NCBI RefSeq assembly: GCF_902364365.1
Contig: NZ_CABJDN010000013.1
Location: forward strand, 94,268-158,267
Direction: 5' to 3'
Source: Bacteroides intestinalis
Lineage (GTDB): Bacteria > Bacteroidota > Bacteroidia > Bacteroidales > Bacteroidaceae
DNA: 64,000 nt
Position 1 is the first letter of the stretch, and every line of letters starts with the position of its first letter. This document shows positions 52,040 through 61,516 of this stretch, piece by piece. The notes under the pieces are model-generated. The model saw only the letters and a list, made by a program, of their open reading frames with translations. It had not been told where the DNA came from and ran no database searches. A program made the translations under genes and the position numbers.

Positions 52040-54715
52040 TTATTTCTGAGTTAAACGTCGGATGAAACGTATCGCCTCACCCACCCACAATACAAGTGAG
52101 GTGGAAGCAATAATAATCACCCAAGTGACTAAATCAAGCGGCACAGTACGGAATACGGCACCACCGAACTGTACTATAAGGAACTGCCCTACCAAGATAG
52201 CAAGTACTATCAGTTCCATACCATACGATTTGGAAATCCCTTTGAAAGCGGAGTCTGTAGTACCAAACACACGTGCATTGAAAAGGTTCCAAAATTGTAG
52301 CATCACGAAGAATGTGAAGAATATGGTCAGACGTTCCGGAGTCATGCCGCCCTCGGCATGGTTAAACCAGTACAACATTCCCATTAGTATAATAAGAAAA
52401 GCTCCCCCTACACCTAAAATATAGGAGCGCATGGCTTTCGAAATAATAAAGTCACTGCTACTGCGCGGCTTCTCTTGCATAACACTTTCGCTAGGCGGAA
52501 TAGAAGCCAGAGCCAAAGCAGCAAAAGTATCCATAATAAGATTTACCCACAACATCTGAGTTACAGTAAGCGGCAATTCCGTGCCTATCAACGAACCAAG
52601 CAAAACGATAAGCAAGGCCACAAAATTAATAGTCAACTGGAAAACGATGAAACGTTGGATATTCTTGTACAGCGAACGCCCCCACATCACGGCAGTGCCG
52701 ATACTATTGAAAGAATCATCGAGCAGGGTTATATCACTGGCTTCCTTGGCCACTGATGTCCCCGTACCCATAGAAAGACCTACCTGTGCATGGTTCAATG
52801 CAGGAGCATCATTTGTACCGTCTCCTGTTACTGCCACCACTGCACCTTTTTGCTGTAACAACTGCACCAGACGTTGTTTGTCTGTAGGACGCGCACGCGA
52901 CATAATTTTCAGATCCATCACACGGCCGAGTGCTTCTTCATCTGTCAATTCTGCAAAAGCAGCTCCCGTAATCCGGTTACGTTCCGTATCTTCCGGTTTC
53001 CACAAACCAATCTGACGTGCTATTTCCGTAGCCGTACCCGGTGTATCTCCCGTAACAATCTTGATATCGATACCGGCAGACTGACATTTTGAGACAGCCG
53101 CAGGCACATCCTGACGAATAGGATCACTGATAGCGACCACACCCAGGAATGACAAATCATGATCGGCAACCAATTCCACACAATCCCTTGTATCCGTATC
53201 TTCTACGACTTTGAAAGCAAAACCAAGGGTACGCATCGCCATGTTCTGATAACCCAGCAATTGTTTTTCTACCGTAGAGCGATACTCTACCGCATCTACC
53301 CGTTTGCCATCCAGAATCACATCCTTACATTTGCCTAAAACAATCTCAGGAGCACCCTTCACGTACAATACTTTCTTACCCAGCAAAGGAGATTTCACCA
53401 AAGTCGCCATAAATTTACGTTCGGTGGAGAAAGTCAACTGATCCACAACCGGAGCATTCTCACGCAAATCCAGATAATCCCGATTTCTGCTATTCAACCA
53501 TAAAAGCAAGGCCACCTCGGTCGGATTTCCTACTCCTTTCGGTTTTTCACCTTCGGCTATCTCTTCCAGAAAAGCTGTAGAATTGGTACTGATACCTTCT
53601 ACCACCAGTTTGCTGATATCATCTTCACCGACTTCTCCGCCATTTTTCAGACCATAGAAGCTCGGCTCATAAACTTGCATCAGATTCTGAGTCAATGTAC
53701 CCGTCTTATCCGTACAAATCACCGTAATTGCCCCCATCGTCTCGCAAGCATGCATTTTACGAACCAGATTATTGGTAGAAAGCATACGGCGCATATTCAG
53801 TGCAAGACTGAGCGTCACACTCATCGGCAACCCTTCGGGCACTGCAACCACAATCAGGGTTACTGCCATCATAAAGTATTGCAGAGTAGCTTTCAAAGCC
53901 GGAAGCCAGTCTGCAAAAGTATGGAAGGTTGAGAAAGGATATATCAGTATGACATCTTTAATAAAGAAAATGGCAAATGCCAATCCCGCTACAGAGAAAC
54001 CGATCTTACCAATCAGATTGGCAAGTTTGGTAAGCTGTATGTTCAGCGGAGTAGGTTCTGTACTCTGCTCCGTACTCTGTCGGGCCACTTTTCCAATTTC
54101 CGTATCATCGCCCACGCTGAGCACCCGCATTGTTCCATGTCCGTCCACGACGGTAGTACCACGCAGCACACGATTGGAAGCATAGGTAGCTTCTTCATCA
54201 AAATCCGCTTCTACAGTCGTCTTATTTATAACGGGCTCACCGGTCAGATTTGATTCGTTAACCTGCAAAGATATGGCTTCCAGCAGTTCACCGTCAGCAG
54301 GTATTTCTTCTCCTGTTTCCAGGACAATAATATCTCCTACCACCACATCTTTCCGAGGTATTTCCTGCACACGACCATTACGGATAACTTTCACCAAAGT
54401 TTCCTCATTTACCGCATTCAGCAGATCGAATTTTTTATTAGCGTCATATTCAAAGAAGAAACCTATTCCCGTAGCCAGCAATATAGCGGCAATAATACCG
54501 ATTGTCTCGGCATATTCATTCTCTACAACCGAGATGATCAGAGAAAATAGTGCAGCCACTAAAAGCACCCTGACAACAGGATCCTCAAACTTTTCAAGAT
54601 ATAACTTCCATAGGGAGGGACGCTTGGGGGGCGTTAACAGATTGACTCCGTACTTTTCGCGGCTTTTACTTACTTCGTCATCAGTAAGTCCGCCATGATA
54701 AAAATCATCCTTCAT
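52040..54715 (-). CDS. Calcium-translocating P-type ATPase (PMCA/type IIB-like)
   Basis: About 891 residues from MKDDFYHGGLTDDEV (a start 3 codons earlier exists). Motifs are TGE in SNLTGEPVIN, PEGLPMSVTLSLAL in helix 4, the phosphorylation site ICTDKTGTLTQN, FSTERKFMAT, KGAPEIVLGKC, and VTGDGTNDAPAL. It has the cation-ATPase N- and C-terminal domains and ten membrane helices, matching bacterial calcium pumps of PMCA type. It exports Ca2+ with ATP. A -7 box lies 38 bases upstream. Confidence 0.93.
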   Translation of the reverse strand: MKDDFYHGGLTDDEVSKSREKYGVNLLTPPKRPSLWKLYLEKFEDPVVRVLLVAALFSLIISVVENEYAETIGIIAAILLATGIGFFFEYDANKKFDLLNAVNEETLVKVIRNGRVQEIPRKDVVVGDIIVLETGEEIPADGELLEAISLQVNESNLTGEPVINKTTVEADFDEEATYASNRVLRGTTVVDGHGTMRVLSVGDDTEIGKVARQSTEQSTEPTPLNIQLTKLANLIGKIGFSVAGLAFAIFFIKDVILIYPFSTFHTFADWLPALKATLQYFMMAVTLIVVAVPEGLPMSVTLSLALNMRRMLSTNNLVRKMHACETMGAITVICTDKTGTLTQNLMQVYEPSFYGLKNGGEVGEDDISKLVVEGISTNSTAFLEEIAEGEKPKGVGNPTEVALLLWLNSRNRDYLDLRENAPVVDQLTFSTERKFMATLVKSPLLGKKVLYVKGAPEIVLGKCKDVILDGKRVDAVEYRSTVEKQLLGYQNMAMRTLGFAFKVVEDTDTRDCVELVADHDLSFLGVVAISDPIRQDVPAAVSKCQSAGIDIKIVTGDTPGTATEIARQIGLWKPEDTERNRITGAAFAELTDEEALGRVMDLKIMSRARPTDKQRLVQLLQQKGAVVAVTGDGTNDAPALNHAQVGLSMGTGTSVAKEASDITLLDDSFNSIGTAVMWGRSLYKNIQRFIVFQLTINFVALLIVLLGSLIGTELPLTVTQMLWVNLIMDTFAALALASIPPSESVMQEKPRSSSDFIISKAMRSYILGVGGAFLIILMGMLYWFNHAEGGMTPERLTIFFTFFVMLQFWNLFNARVFGTTDSAFKGISKSYGMELIVLAILVGQFLIVQFGGAVFRTVPLDLVTWVIIIASTSLVLWVGEAIRFIRRLTQK

Positions 54716-54752
54716 TGCAGTCATGCAAATTGTTAGCTTTAATTAAGAGCCG

Positions 54753-54760
54753 CAAAAATA
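54753..54760 (-). promoter_or_regulatory. Predicted promoter -7 box (TATTTTTG) of the Ca-ATPase gene
   Basis: Match to TAnnTTTG on the minus strand, 38 bases before the start at 54715. Confidence 0.5.
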
Positions 54761-54799
54761 CAATATTAATTTGGAGATAGCGAATGTTATTAAATCTTT

Positions 54800-56095
54800 T
54801 TATAAGTTAGTCTTGCCATCAATCTCCGTGCCTTGCTCCTTTATCTGACGTCCATTAATCGGAAGGATAAACCAGAACGTGGATCCCTTACCATATTCAG
54901 ATTCTACGCCAATCTTTCCACCCAACTTACGAATTATCATTTCGCAGATAGCCAGCCCCAGCCCGGTACCTTTTTTATTTTGCTCTACCCGGACAAAGCG
55001 TTCAAAAATATGATTTACCTTATCTTCCGGAATACCGCTCCCACTATCTTTCACATAGAAGTAGAGACCTTCAGCACAACGGTTATACCCAAAAATGATG
55101 CTGCCCTCATCTGTAAATTTCACAGCATTGGTCATGAAATTGGAGATTACCTGTTGCAAACGATTTCTGTCTGTATACATAATACATTCTTCAGAAGGCG
55201 TTTCCCTGATAATCTGAATAATGGCAGATTTATCTTCCAATCTCATACGGAACAACTGCTCTATGTCAAACATCAGCTGCTTGACATCCACCTCCGAGAA
55301 TGTAAATTCCAATGTACCTGCTTCTATTTTAGAAAGGTCAAGAATATCAGCAATCAACTGCTGCAACAACTCGTTGTTAGAATGCACTATTTCCAGAAAC
55401 TGCGCCTTCTCTTCTTCCGTACCGGCAGAAGCCAGCAATTCGGAGAAACCGACAATGGCATTCAACGGTGTACGTATTTCATGACTCATATTCGCAAGAA
55501 AGGCAGATTTGGAGCGATCCGCATTCTCCGCTTTTTCGCGGGCTCTGTTCAAATCCGCTTCTGCTTTCTTCAGTTGGGTTATATCATGCACAGTAATTAC
55601 CATCCCCTCCTTATCGTCTATTTCCATGTATTCACCGGAAACATACGTATCACATTCCGCTACCTCACCTCTCCTATCCCGTATATCGAGTATAGCTTCC
55701 AAATCCGTGAAACTACTTTTAGCACGAAATGTCTCCTCAATCTTCTTTCGGATAGGACAACTGCCGCAAAGCTCATGTGTTCCACAACCGCCTTCGGCAG
55801 ACAATGCATTGTTACAACGCAATAGATCGCCTACACGAACCAGCCTGCCTTCCGGTTTACGAGCTTTGGTGATATCATAGTAATTTGTCCGGGTAACAAC
55901 AAAATCCCTATCTATTAAAAGAATAAAAGCATGGACATTTTGCAAAATAGAACGAAACAGTTCTTCGGAACCCCGCAATGCTTTCCTGGCATTTCCTGCT
56001 TTAAGTAACAGGCGCCTACTTCTACCGAGTTCAAATACATATAACAACAGTACCCCTACAAGCACCGCCATACCGACTAAAATTAATGTCGTCAT
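54800..56095 (-). CDS. PAS sensor histidine kinase with four-cysteine cluster
   Basis: This 431-residue kinase has one N-terminal membrane helix (about 3-22), a PAS domain (about 44-180), HisKA with [10 protein letters not shown] (His205) and HATPase with DSGSGIPED and GTGLGLAIC. Inside the PAS domain, Cys94, Cys104, Cys110 and Cys113 ([21 protein letters not shown]) could bind a metal or Fe-S cluster or form disulfides. No response regulator is adjacent. The rubredoxin gene is divergent, 112 bases away, which fits a redox theme. It is closely related in its kinase core to the kinase at 14808-17135. Confidence 0.9.
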   Translation of the reverse strand: MTTLILVGMAVLVGVLLLYVFELGRSRRLLLKAGNARKALRGSEELFRSILQNVHAFILLIDRDFVVTRTNYYDITKARKPEGRLVRVGDLLRCNNALSAEGGCGTHELCGSCPIRKKIEETFRAKSSFTDLEAILDIRDRRGEVAECDTYVSGEYMEIDDKEGMVITVHDITQLKKAEADLNRAREKAENADRSKSAFLANMSHEIRTPLNAIVGFSELLASAGTEEEKAQFLEIVHSNNELLQQLIADILDLSKIEAGTLEFTFSEVDVKQLMFDIEQLFRMRLEDKSAIIQIIRETPSEECIMYTDRNRLQQVISNFMTNAVKFTDEGSIIFGYNRCAEGLYFYVKDSGSGIPEDKVNHIFERFVRVEQNKKGTGLGLAICEMIIRKLGGKIGVESEYGKGSTFWFILPINGRQIKEQGTEIDGKTNL

Positions 56096-56123
56096 AAAGA
56101 GTTCATTTACAATAAATATGAAA

Positions 56124-56131
56124 CAAATATA
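56124..56131 (-). promoter_or_regulatory. Predicted promoter -7 box (TATATTTG) of the Cys-cluster kinase
   Basis: Match to TAnnTTTG on the minus strand, 29 bases before the start at 56095. Confidence 0.5.
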
Positions 56132-56207
56132 TCTCTTTCAGATCAAAACCGGAAACAAAAAGGCGGGATTTATTGTTATTTATACAGAAAACCTAAAAAA
56201 TAGTTTT

Positions 56208-56369
56208 ATGGACAAGTACATTTGCACCGTTTGTGACTACGTTTACGACCCTGAATTGGGCGATCCGGAAAATGGTATCGAGCCGGGAACATCGTTTGAA
56301 GACCTTCCTGAAGATTGGGTTTGCCCACTATGCGGAGTTGGAAAAGAAGAATTTGAGAAAGCGTCCTAA
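56208..56369 (+). CDS. Rubredoxin
   Basis: This 53-residue electron carrier has both iron-binding pairs: [20 protein letters not shown] and [17 protein letters not shown]. The start is MDKYICTVC at 56208; an upstream in-frame extension to 56118 does not look like protein and overlaps the divergent promoter. Rubredoxins carry electrons to oxygen- or peroxide-reducing enzymes in anaerobes. Its end overlaps the convergent Na/Pi transporter gene by 4 bases. Confidence 0.97.
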   Translation: MDKYICTVCDYVYDPELGDPENGIEPGTSFEDLPEDWVCPLCGVGKEEFEKAS

Positions 56370-58063
56370 GACGCTTTCTTTTCTTTTACATCACTGCTTG
56401 CTTCCACTACATTCACCACATAATCACCCAGCTTTTCGCACTCTGCTATAATATCCATATAGTAAACGCCCATCTGATAATCATATTCTTTATTATTTAC
56501 ATCCAGAATATTCTGATTCTTCAGTTGATTGCGATAATTATTAATTTCATTCTCAATATTGAATGACTTATTCACGTCAATACTTTGGTGATCGGAACGT
56601 TCCACTACAACAATCATCTGTGCCAACGCATCATCCGTCAGTTTCATCATAAAGTGAATATGATCATATTGCTTTTCTGTGAAGTCCTGATTGGTCTGAC
56701 GCTTACGGTTGACGGTACGCGCAAGATTATAGCAACTGTCACCGATACTCTCTATTTCCGTCACTTCACGGAGCATGGCACGAATTTGGAGCTTACTCTC
56801 CGAGCTCAAACGCCCGTCGGACACTTGGTTCAGATAATTGGCTATCTCCAACTCCATATTATCGCTGATATTCTCATATTTTTCGATACGGCTGAACAGC
56901 TTATTATAATCATCGTCTTTATCCGTATGCAGCAAGTCCTGCACCATATTGAACATACGATGAGTACGCTCTGCAAACAGGTGAATTTCCTTGCGTGCCT
57001 GCAATATGGAAAGTTCCGCCGTAGAAAGCATACCACCGGAGATGAAACGGAGTCTATATTCCTCGTCGGCTTCCTTCTGTGGAATAATGGCGCAAACCGT
57101 ACGTTCTATCAGCTTTACAAACCAGATCAGCAGCAATACATTACAGATATTAAAGCAAGTGTGGAAAGCCGATAACTTAAATGAAACAGCTACCGCGGGA
57201 TCTTTTGTTCCCATCACGTTTTCCACAAACCAGGATACAGCACTCGTAAACGGAGTGAAAAGACAAAGCACCCAGATAACGCCGAAGACATTGAATACCA
57301 AGTGAGCCAATGCAGCTCTCCTCGCCTGCGTATTACCGGTTAAAGCGGCAAGATTGGCGGTAATGGTAGTACCGATATTCTCTCCCAATACCAATGCAGC
57401 CCCCAGTTCAAAACTAATCCATCCATTGGCACACATGATAAGCGTAATGGCCATCGTTGCTGCCGACGCCTGCACAACCATAGTCAAAATAGTACCGATA
57501 AACACAAACAACAGAATAGAAATATATCCCATATCGGTATAGCTTTGCACAAAAGCCAACATTTCCGGATTCGCTTTCAAATCCGGCGCATTGGATTGCA
57601 GCATGGAAAGCCCCATAAAGAGGAAAGAAAAACCGAAAATGAATTCACCGATAGACTTACGATGACTTTTTTGAGAGAAGAGAAGAGGAATACCAAAGGC
57701 AAGCAGAGGAAGTGCGAAAGCGGCTATATCGACTTTGAAGCCTAATGCCGAAATAATCCATGCTGTAACGGTAGTACCGATATTAGCTCCCATAATTACG
57801 CCGATGGATTGGGATAAAGTCAACAGTCCGGCGTTTACAAAACTCACTACCATAACGGTAGTTGCGGAAGAGGATTGAATCAGTGCTGTGATCAGCACAC
57901 CCGTCAGTACTCCGGTTACCCGGTTGGTAGTCATTGCCGTTAGAATTTTCCGGAGCCTGTCACCGGCAAACTTTTGAAGTCCTTCACTCATTATCTTCAT
58001 TCCGTACAGGAATAATGCCAGTGAGCCAAGCAGCTTTAAAAAATCATAAAAAGAATATTCCAT
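56366..58063 (-). CDS. Na/Pi cotransporter family protein with PhoU-like domain
   Basis: This 565-residue membrane protein has two Na/Pi-cotransport repeats with [20 protein letters not shown] and [20 protein letters not shown], eight or more helices, and a C-terminal cytoplasmic PhoU-like helical domain (about 350-560, [20 protein letters not shown]). The NptA/YjbB family moves phosphate with sodium. It is a single gene, convergent with rubredoxin. Confidence 0.92.
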   Translation of the reverse strand: MEYSFYDFLKLLGSLALFLYGMKIMSEGLQKFAGDRLRKILTAMTTNRVTGVLTGVLITALIQSSSATTVMVVSFVNAGLLTLSQSIGVIMGANIGTTVTAWIISALGFKVDIAAFALPLLAFGIPLLFSQKSHRKSIGEFIFGFSFLFMGLSMLQSNAPDLKANPEMLAFVQSYTDMGYISILLFVFIGTILTMVVQASAATMAITLIMCANGWISFELGAALVLGENIGTTITANLAALTGNTQARRAALAHLVFNVFGVIWVLCLFTPFTSAVSWFVENVMGTKDPAVAVSFKLSAFHTCFNICNVLLLIWFVKLIERTVCAIIPQKEADEEYRLRFISGGMLSTAELSILQARKEIHLFAERTHRMFNMVQDLLHTDKDDDYNKLFSRIEKYENISDNMELEIANYLNQVSDGRLSSESKLQIRAMLREVTEIESIGDSCYNLARTVNRKRQTNQDFTEKQYDHIHFMMKLTDDALAQMIVVVERSDHQSIDVNKSFNIENEINNYRNQLKNQNILDVNNKEYDYQMGVYYMDIIAECEKLGDYVVNVVEASSDVKEKKAS

Positions 58064-58144
58064 CTTTAATTAATTAGAAGGTTTTATGCCACATCTGTTA
58101 TTATATCTATATTTAACGTATTAATCACCTAAAAAGGAGACGTC

Positions 58145-59818
58145 ATGAAACACATGTTACAAATTTGTTGCAAAAATAATAATATTTCTAAAGAATTCCC
58201 CATCGGGAGTTCACTTTTGGATATTTATTACGGTTTTAATCTTAATTTTCCCTATCAGGTTGTCAGTGCGAAAGTTAATAACCGTTCCGAAGGACTGAAC
58301 TTCCGGGTATACAATAATAAAGATGTAGAATTCCTCGACATACGCGACTCTTCCGGTTTGCGAACGTATGTGCGCAGTCTTTGCTTTGTACTGTACAAAG
58401 CCGTCAACGAATTGTTTCCGGACGGCAAACTATTTGTAGAGCACCCTGTATCCAAAGGCTACTTCTGCAACTTGCGCATTGGACGCGCAATTACGCTGGA
58501 AGATGTATCCGCCATTAAAAAGCGCATGCAGGAAATCATAGACAAAAACATCACATACCGCCGCACGGAATGCCACACTACCGAAGCTGTGCGCATCTTT
58601 AATGAACGGGGAATGACAGACAAAGTAAAGTTGCTGGAAACTTCCGGCTCTATCTATACCTATTATTACTCATTAGAAGATACGATTGATTACTATTATG
58701 GTAACCTACTGCCCAGCACCGGTTTTATCTGGCTGTTCGATATTGTGAAATATTACGATGGGCTGTTGCTTCGCATCCCCAACAGACAAAATCCCAATGT
58801 ATTGGAAGAAGTGGTCAAGCAGGAAAAAATGCTCGATGTCTTCAAAGAACATCTCCGTTGGAACTACATCATGGGGTTGGGTAATGTAGGAGACTTCAAT
58901 CTTGCCTGCGAACAAGGACATGCCACTGACCTTATCAATGTGGCCGAAGCACTGCAGGAAAAGAAAATAGCCCAGATCGCCGACGATATCTACCACCGGG
59001 GCGAAAATGGAAATCGGGTAAAACTGGTACTTATCTCCGGTCCGTCATCTTCGGGTAAGACCACTTTCAGCAAACGTCTTTCCGTACAGCTTATGACGAA
59101 CGGACTTCGTCCATATCCTATAGCTTTGGATAATTACTTTGTGAACCGGGAAGATACCCCAAGAGATGCTAACGGTGATTATGATTACGAATCACTTTAC
59201 GCACTCGATCTCAAAAAATTTGAGGAAGACCTGAAAGCTCTGTTGAGAGGTGAAGAGATAGACTTACCAAGCTTCAACTTTACCACCGGGCAACGTGAAT
59301 ATAAGGGTGATAAGTTGCGGATAAATGAGCATACCATCCTTATTCTGGAAGGTATCCATGCATTGAATCCAGAACTCACCCCGCAAATACCGGCAGAAAA
59401 TAAATACAAAATCTATGTGTCCGCCCTGACTACTATTTCTTTGGACGATCACAACTGGATTCCCACAACGGACAACCGTTTGTTACGCCGTATTATCCGC
59501 GATTTCAACTACCGTGGTTACTCGGCACGGGAAACTATTTCCCGCTGGCCCAGTGTACGAGCCGGAGAAGACAAATGGATCTTCCCTTATCAGGAGAATG
59601 CCGATGTGATGTTCAACTCGGCACTGCTGTTTGAGTTTGCCGTACTGCGCTGTCATGCCGAACCCATACTGACCAGTGTGCCACGCAACTGTCCGGAGTA
59701 TGCCGAAGCGTACCGTTTGTTGAAGTTCATTAAATATTTTACACCCATACAAGACAAAGAAATACCGTTTACCTCATTATTACGTGAATTTTTAGGCGGA
59801 AGTAGTTTCAAATACTAA
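58145..59818 (+). CDS. Nucleoside (uridine) kinase-like protein with TGS-type N-terminus
   Basis: This 557-residue protein joins an N-terminal TGS-like and threonyl-tRNA-synthetase-like region (FPIGSSLLDIYYGF; KLFVEHPVSKGYFCNLRIGR) to a C-terminal uridine-kinase/phosphoribulokinase domain with P-loop SGPSSSGKTTFSKRLSVQLM, LDNYFVNREDTPRDANG and ILEGIHALNPELT. Proteins of this build are annotated as nucleoside kinases across Bacteroidota. The Shine-Dalgarno AAAGGAG lies 7 bases before the ATG. It is a single gene. Confidence 0.9.
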   Translation: MKHMLQICCKNNNISKEFPIGSSLLDIYYGFNLNFPYQVVSAKVNNRSEGLNFRVYNNKDVEFLDIRDSSGLRTYVRSLCFVLYKAVNELFPDGKLFVEHPVSKGYFCNLRIGRAITLEDVSAIKKRMQEIIDKNITYRRTECHTTEAVRIFNERGMTDKVKLLETSGSIYTYYYSLEDTIDYYYGNLLPSTGFIWLFDIVKYYDGLLLRIPNRQNPNVLEEVVKQEKMLDVFKEHLRWNYIMGLGNVGDFNLACEQGHATDLINVAEALQEKKIAQIADDIYHRGENGNRVKLVLISGPSSSGKTTFSKRLSVQLMTNGLRPYPIALDNYFVNREDTPRDANGDYDYESLYALDLKKFEEDLKALLRGEEIDLPSFNFTTGQREYKGDKLRINEHTILILEGIHALNPELTPQIPAENKYKIYVSALTTISLDDHNWIPTTDNRLLRRIIRDFNYRGYSARETISRWPSVRAGEDKWIFPYQENADVMFNSALLFEFAVLRCHAEPILTSVPRNCPEYAEAYRLLKFIKYFTPIQDKEIPFTSLLREFLGGSSFKY

Positions 59819-59828
59819 AAGATTATTT

Positions 59829-59836
59829 TACTTTTG
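59829..59836 (+). promoter_or_regulatory. Predicted promoter -7 box (TACTTTTG) of the TPR/HATPase gene
   Basis: Match to TAnnTTTG, 31 bases before the start at 59860. Confidence 0.5.
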
Positions 59837-59859
59837 CTTGCAAATTCATATAAATAGTT

Positions 59860-61374
59860 ATGCTCATGAAACAATTTGCTTTCATTCTATCTCTCGTATT
59901 GTGTTTAAGCACAATGACTCTCGCGCAAAACACCAGCCGCGCCGATGAGCTAATGCAACAGGCACAAACTAACCTGAAACAAAAAGAATATATTAAAGCC
60001 CGTTACCTTTTCCTGCAAGCTTACAATGCTTTCTCTTCACAAGAGAAGTACGACAAGGCTGTAGAGTGCGGTATTAACGCCAGCGCCCTCTATCATCGGG
60101 AAAACTATTATAAGGAAGCTTTCGAGCTGTTGCGCGGTGCGGAACTGCTGGTTACAGGAGGCGAACAGAAAAGTGGCAAGGCTATGCCGGAACTGCGTTT
60201 CCGTATCAATAAAGAGCGCCTGCAAATGTATATCAACCTTAAGAACCCTGCCCGAGCCAAAGAGCAGCTGACCAAGCTGGAAGAAACAGCTAAAGTTGTC
60301 AAAAACGACTCCCTTAATAATGATTTGCTCTACACTCAGGCCAATTATTATTATACTTTCGGCATGAACTCGCAGGGAGATGCCTATATCAACCGCCTGA
60401 TCGGTCAATATAAGGAACAGAAAAACTACGCCAAAGTAGACGAGTCTTATAAGACATTGATCGACATTGCCCGCAAAGCAAATAATGCCGGACTGGTGGC
60501 CCGCACTTACGACAAGTACATTCTTTGGACGGATTCAGTGAAAGCACTTACCGCCCAGGATGAACTCAATGTTCTGAAACGGAAATATGACGAGAGCCTG
60601 CAAACTATCGAAGAAAAAGACAACTCTCTCTCCGCCAAACAGTACATCATCATTGGTCTTTGTATTCTCGCCGGACTCCTTGCTGCTGTATTAGTACTGG
60701 CAGGTATCGTATTGTTGCGTTTCGTCCTCCTTACCCGGAAACAAAAGAAAGCCATCCAGATAGCGAACGAACACAATGAACTGAAAACCCAGTTTATCCA
60801 GAATATCTCAGCACAAATGGAGCCAACTCTGAACACTCTGGATGCAACGCAACCGGGCGTTCGTGCCCTAAAGGGGTTTGCAGAACACATCCAAGAGCTG
60901 TCCGATCTGGAGAATACGTTAGCAGAGACTTACGAAATGCGTGAAATCAACATCAATACTTTCTGCGAAAGTGTTATGGATAAGATTAAAAGCGGCTTGA
61001 AACCAGACATAACTACCGCCGTCAATGCACCGAAACTCAGTGTGAAAACGAATCCGGAACAACTTGAACGCATTCTTCTCCACCTGCTGAACAACGCCGC
61101 CGAGTTTACTCCCGAAGGCGGCAAAATCTGGCTGGACTTCAAAAAACGTGGAGCACATACTCATCAGTTCATCATAAGCGATACAGGAACCGGCATTGCC
61201 GAAGAAGAGCAGGCAGACCTGTTCAAGCCTTTCACCAAAGTGAAAGACCTTACAGAAGGTGACGGTTTAGGACTACCTATCTGTTCTCTAATTGCTACTA
61301 AAATGAATGGTAACCTGACGTTGGATAGCAGTTATACCAAAGGTTGTCGTTTTGTTCTGGAACTGCATACCTAA
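59860..61374 (+). CDS. TPR histidine-kinase-like protein without the phospho-acceptor histidine
   Basis: This 504-residue protein has a signal peptide (to about 22, LAQN), periplasmic TPR helices (about 25-225), a membrane helix (about 262-288), a linker with KTQFIQNISAQMEPTLNTL and an HATPase domain (about 395-504: LLHLLNNAAEFTPEGG, SDTGTGIAEEE, GDGLGLPICSLI). In the linker, S-H-E-I-R-T-P-L of active kinases reads S-A-Q-M-E-P-T-L, so Ala318 stands where the histidine should be. The N, G1 and G2 boxes look intact. It may be a pseudo-kinase, a phosphatase or act on another histidine protein. Confidence 0.85.
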   Translation: MLMKQFAFILSLVLCLSTMTLAQNTSRADELMQQAQTNLKQKEYIKARYLFLQAYNAFSSQEKYDKAVECGINASALYHRENYYKEAFELLRGAELLVTGGEQKSGKAMPELRFRINKERLQMYINLKNPARAKEQLTKLEETAKVVKNDSLNNDLLYTQANYYYTFGMNSQGDAYINRLIGQYKEQKNYAKVDESYKTLIDIARKANNAGLVARTYDKYILWTDSVKALTAQDELNVLKRKYDESLQTIEEKDNSLSAKQYIIIGLCILAGLLAAVLVLAGIVLLRFVLLTRKQKKAIQIANEHNELKTQFIQNISAQMEPTLNTLDATQPGVRALKGFAEHIQELSDLENTLAETYEMREININTFCESVMDKIKSGLKPDITTAVNAPKLSVKTNPEQLERILLHLLNNAAEFTPEGGKIWLDFKKRGAHTHQFIISDTGTGIAEEEQADLFKPFTKVKDLTEGDGLGLPICSLIATKMNGNLTLDSSYTKGCRFVLELHT

Positions 61375-61388
61375 TAAAAAACATACCT

Positions 61389-61443
61389 AAAATCAATAGC
61401 CCCTATTTCCGGATTATTCTCCGAAATAGGGGCTATTGATTTT
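61389..61443 (+). terminator. Strong terminator behind the TPR/HATPase gene
   Basis: A perfect 21-bp stem (61389-61409 with 61423-61443) and 13-base loop lie 14 bases behind the stop; the stem ends in AAAA/TTTT. Confidence 0.9.
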
Positions 61444-61481
61444 CCAAATCGACATTACATTGTTTTATCATTAGAAACGGG

Positions 61482-61489
61482 TACTTTTG
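61482..61489 (+). promoter_or_regulatory. Predicted promoter -7 box (TACTTTTG) of the TPR regulator gene
   Basis: Match to TAnnTTTG, 28 bases before the ATG at 61517. It argues against the longer frame from 61487. Confidence 0.55.
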
Positions 61490-61516
61490 CAAGCTGCAAC
61501 AACAAATGATAAATCA

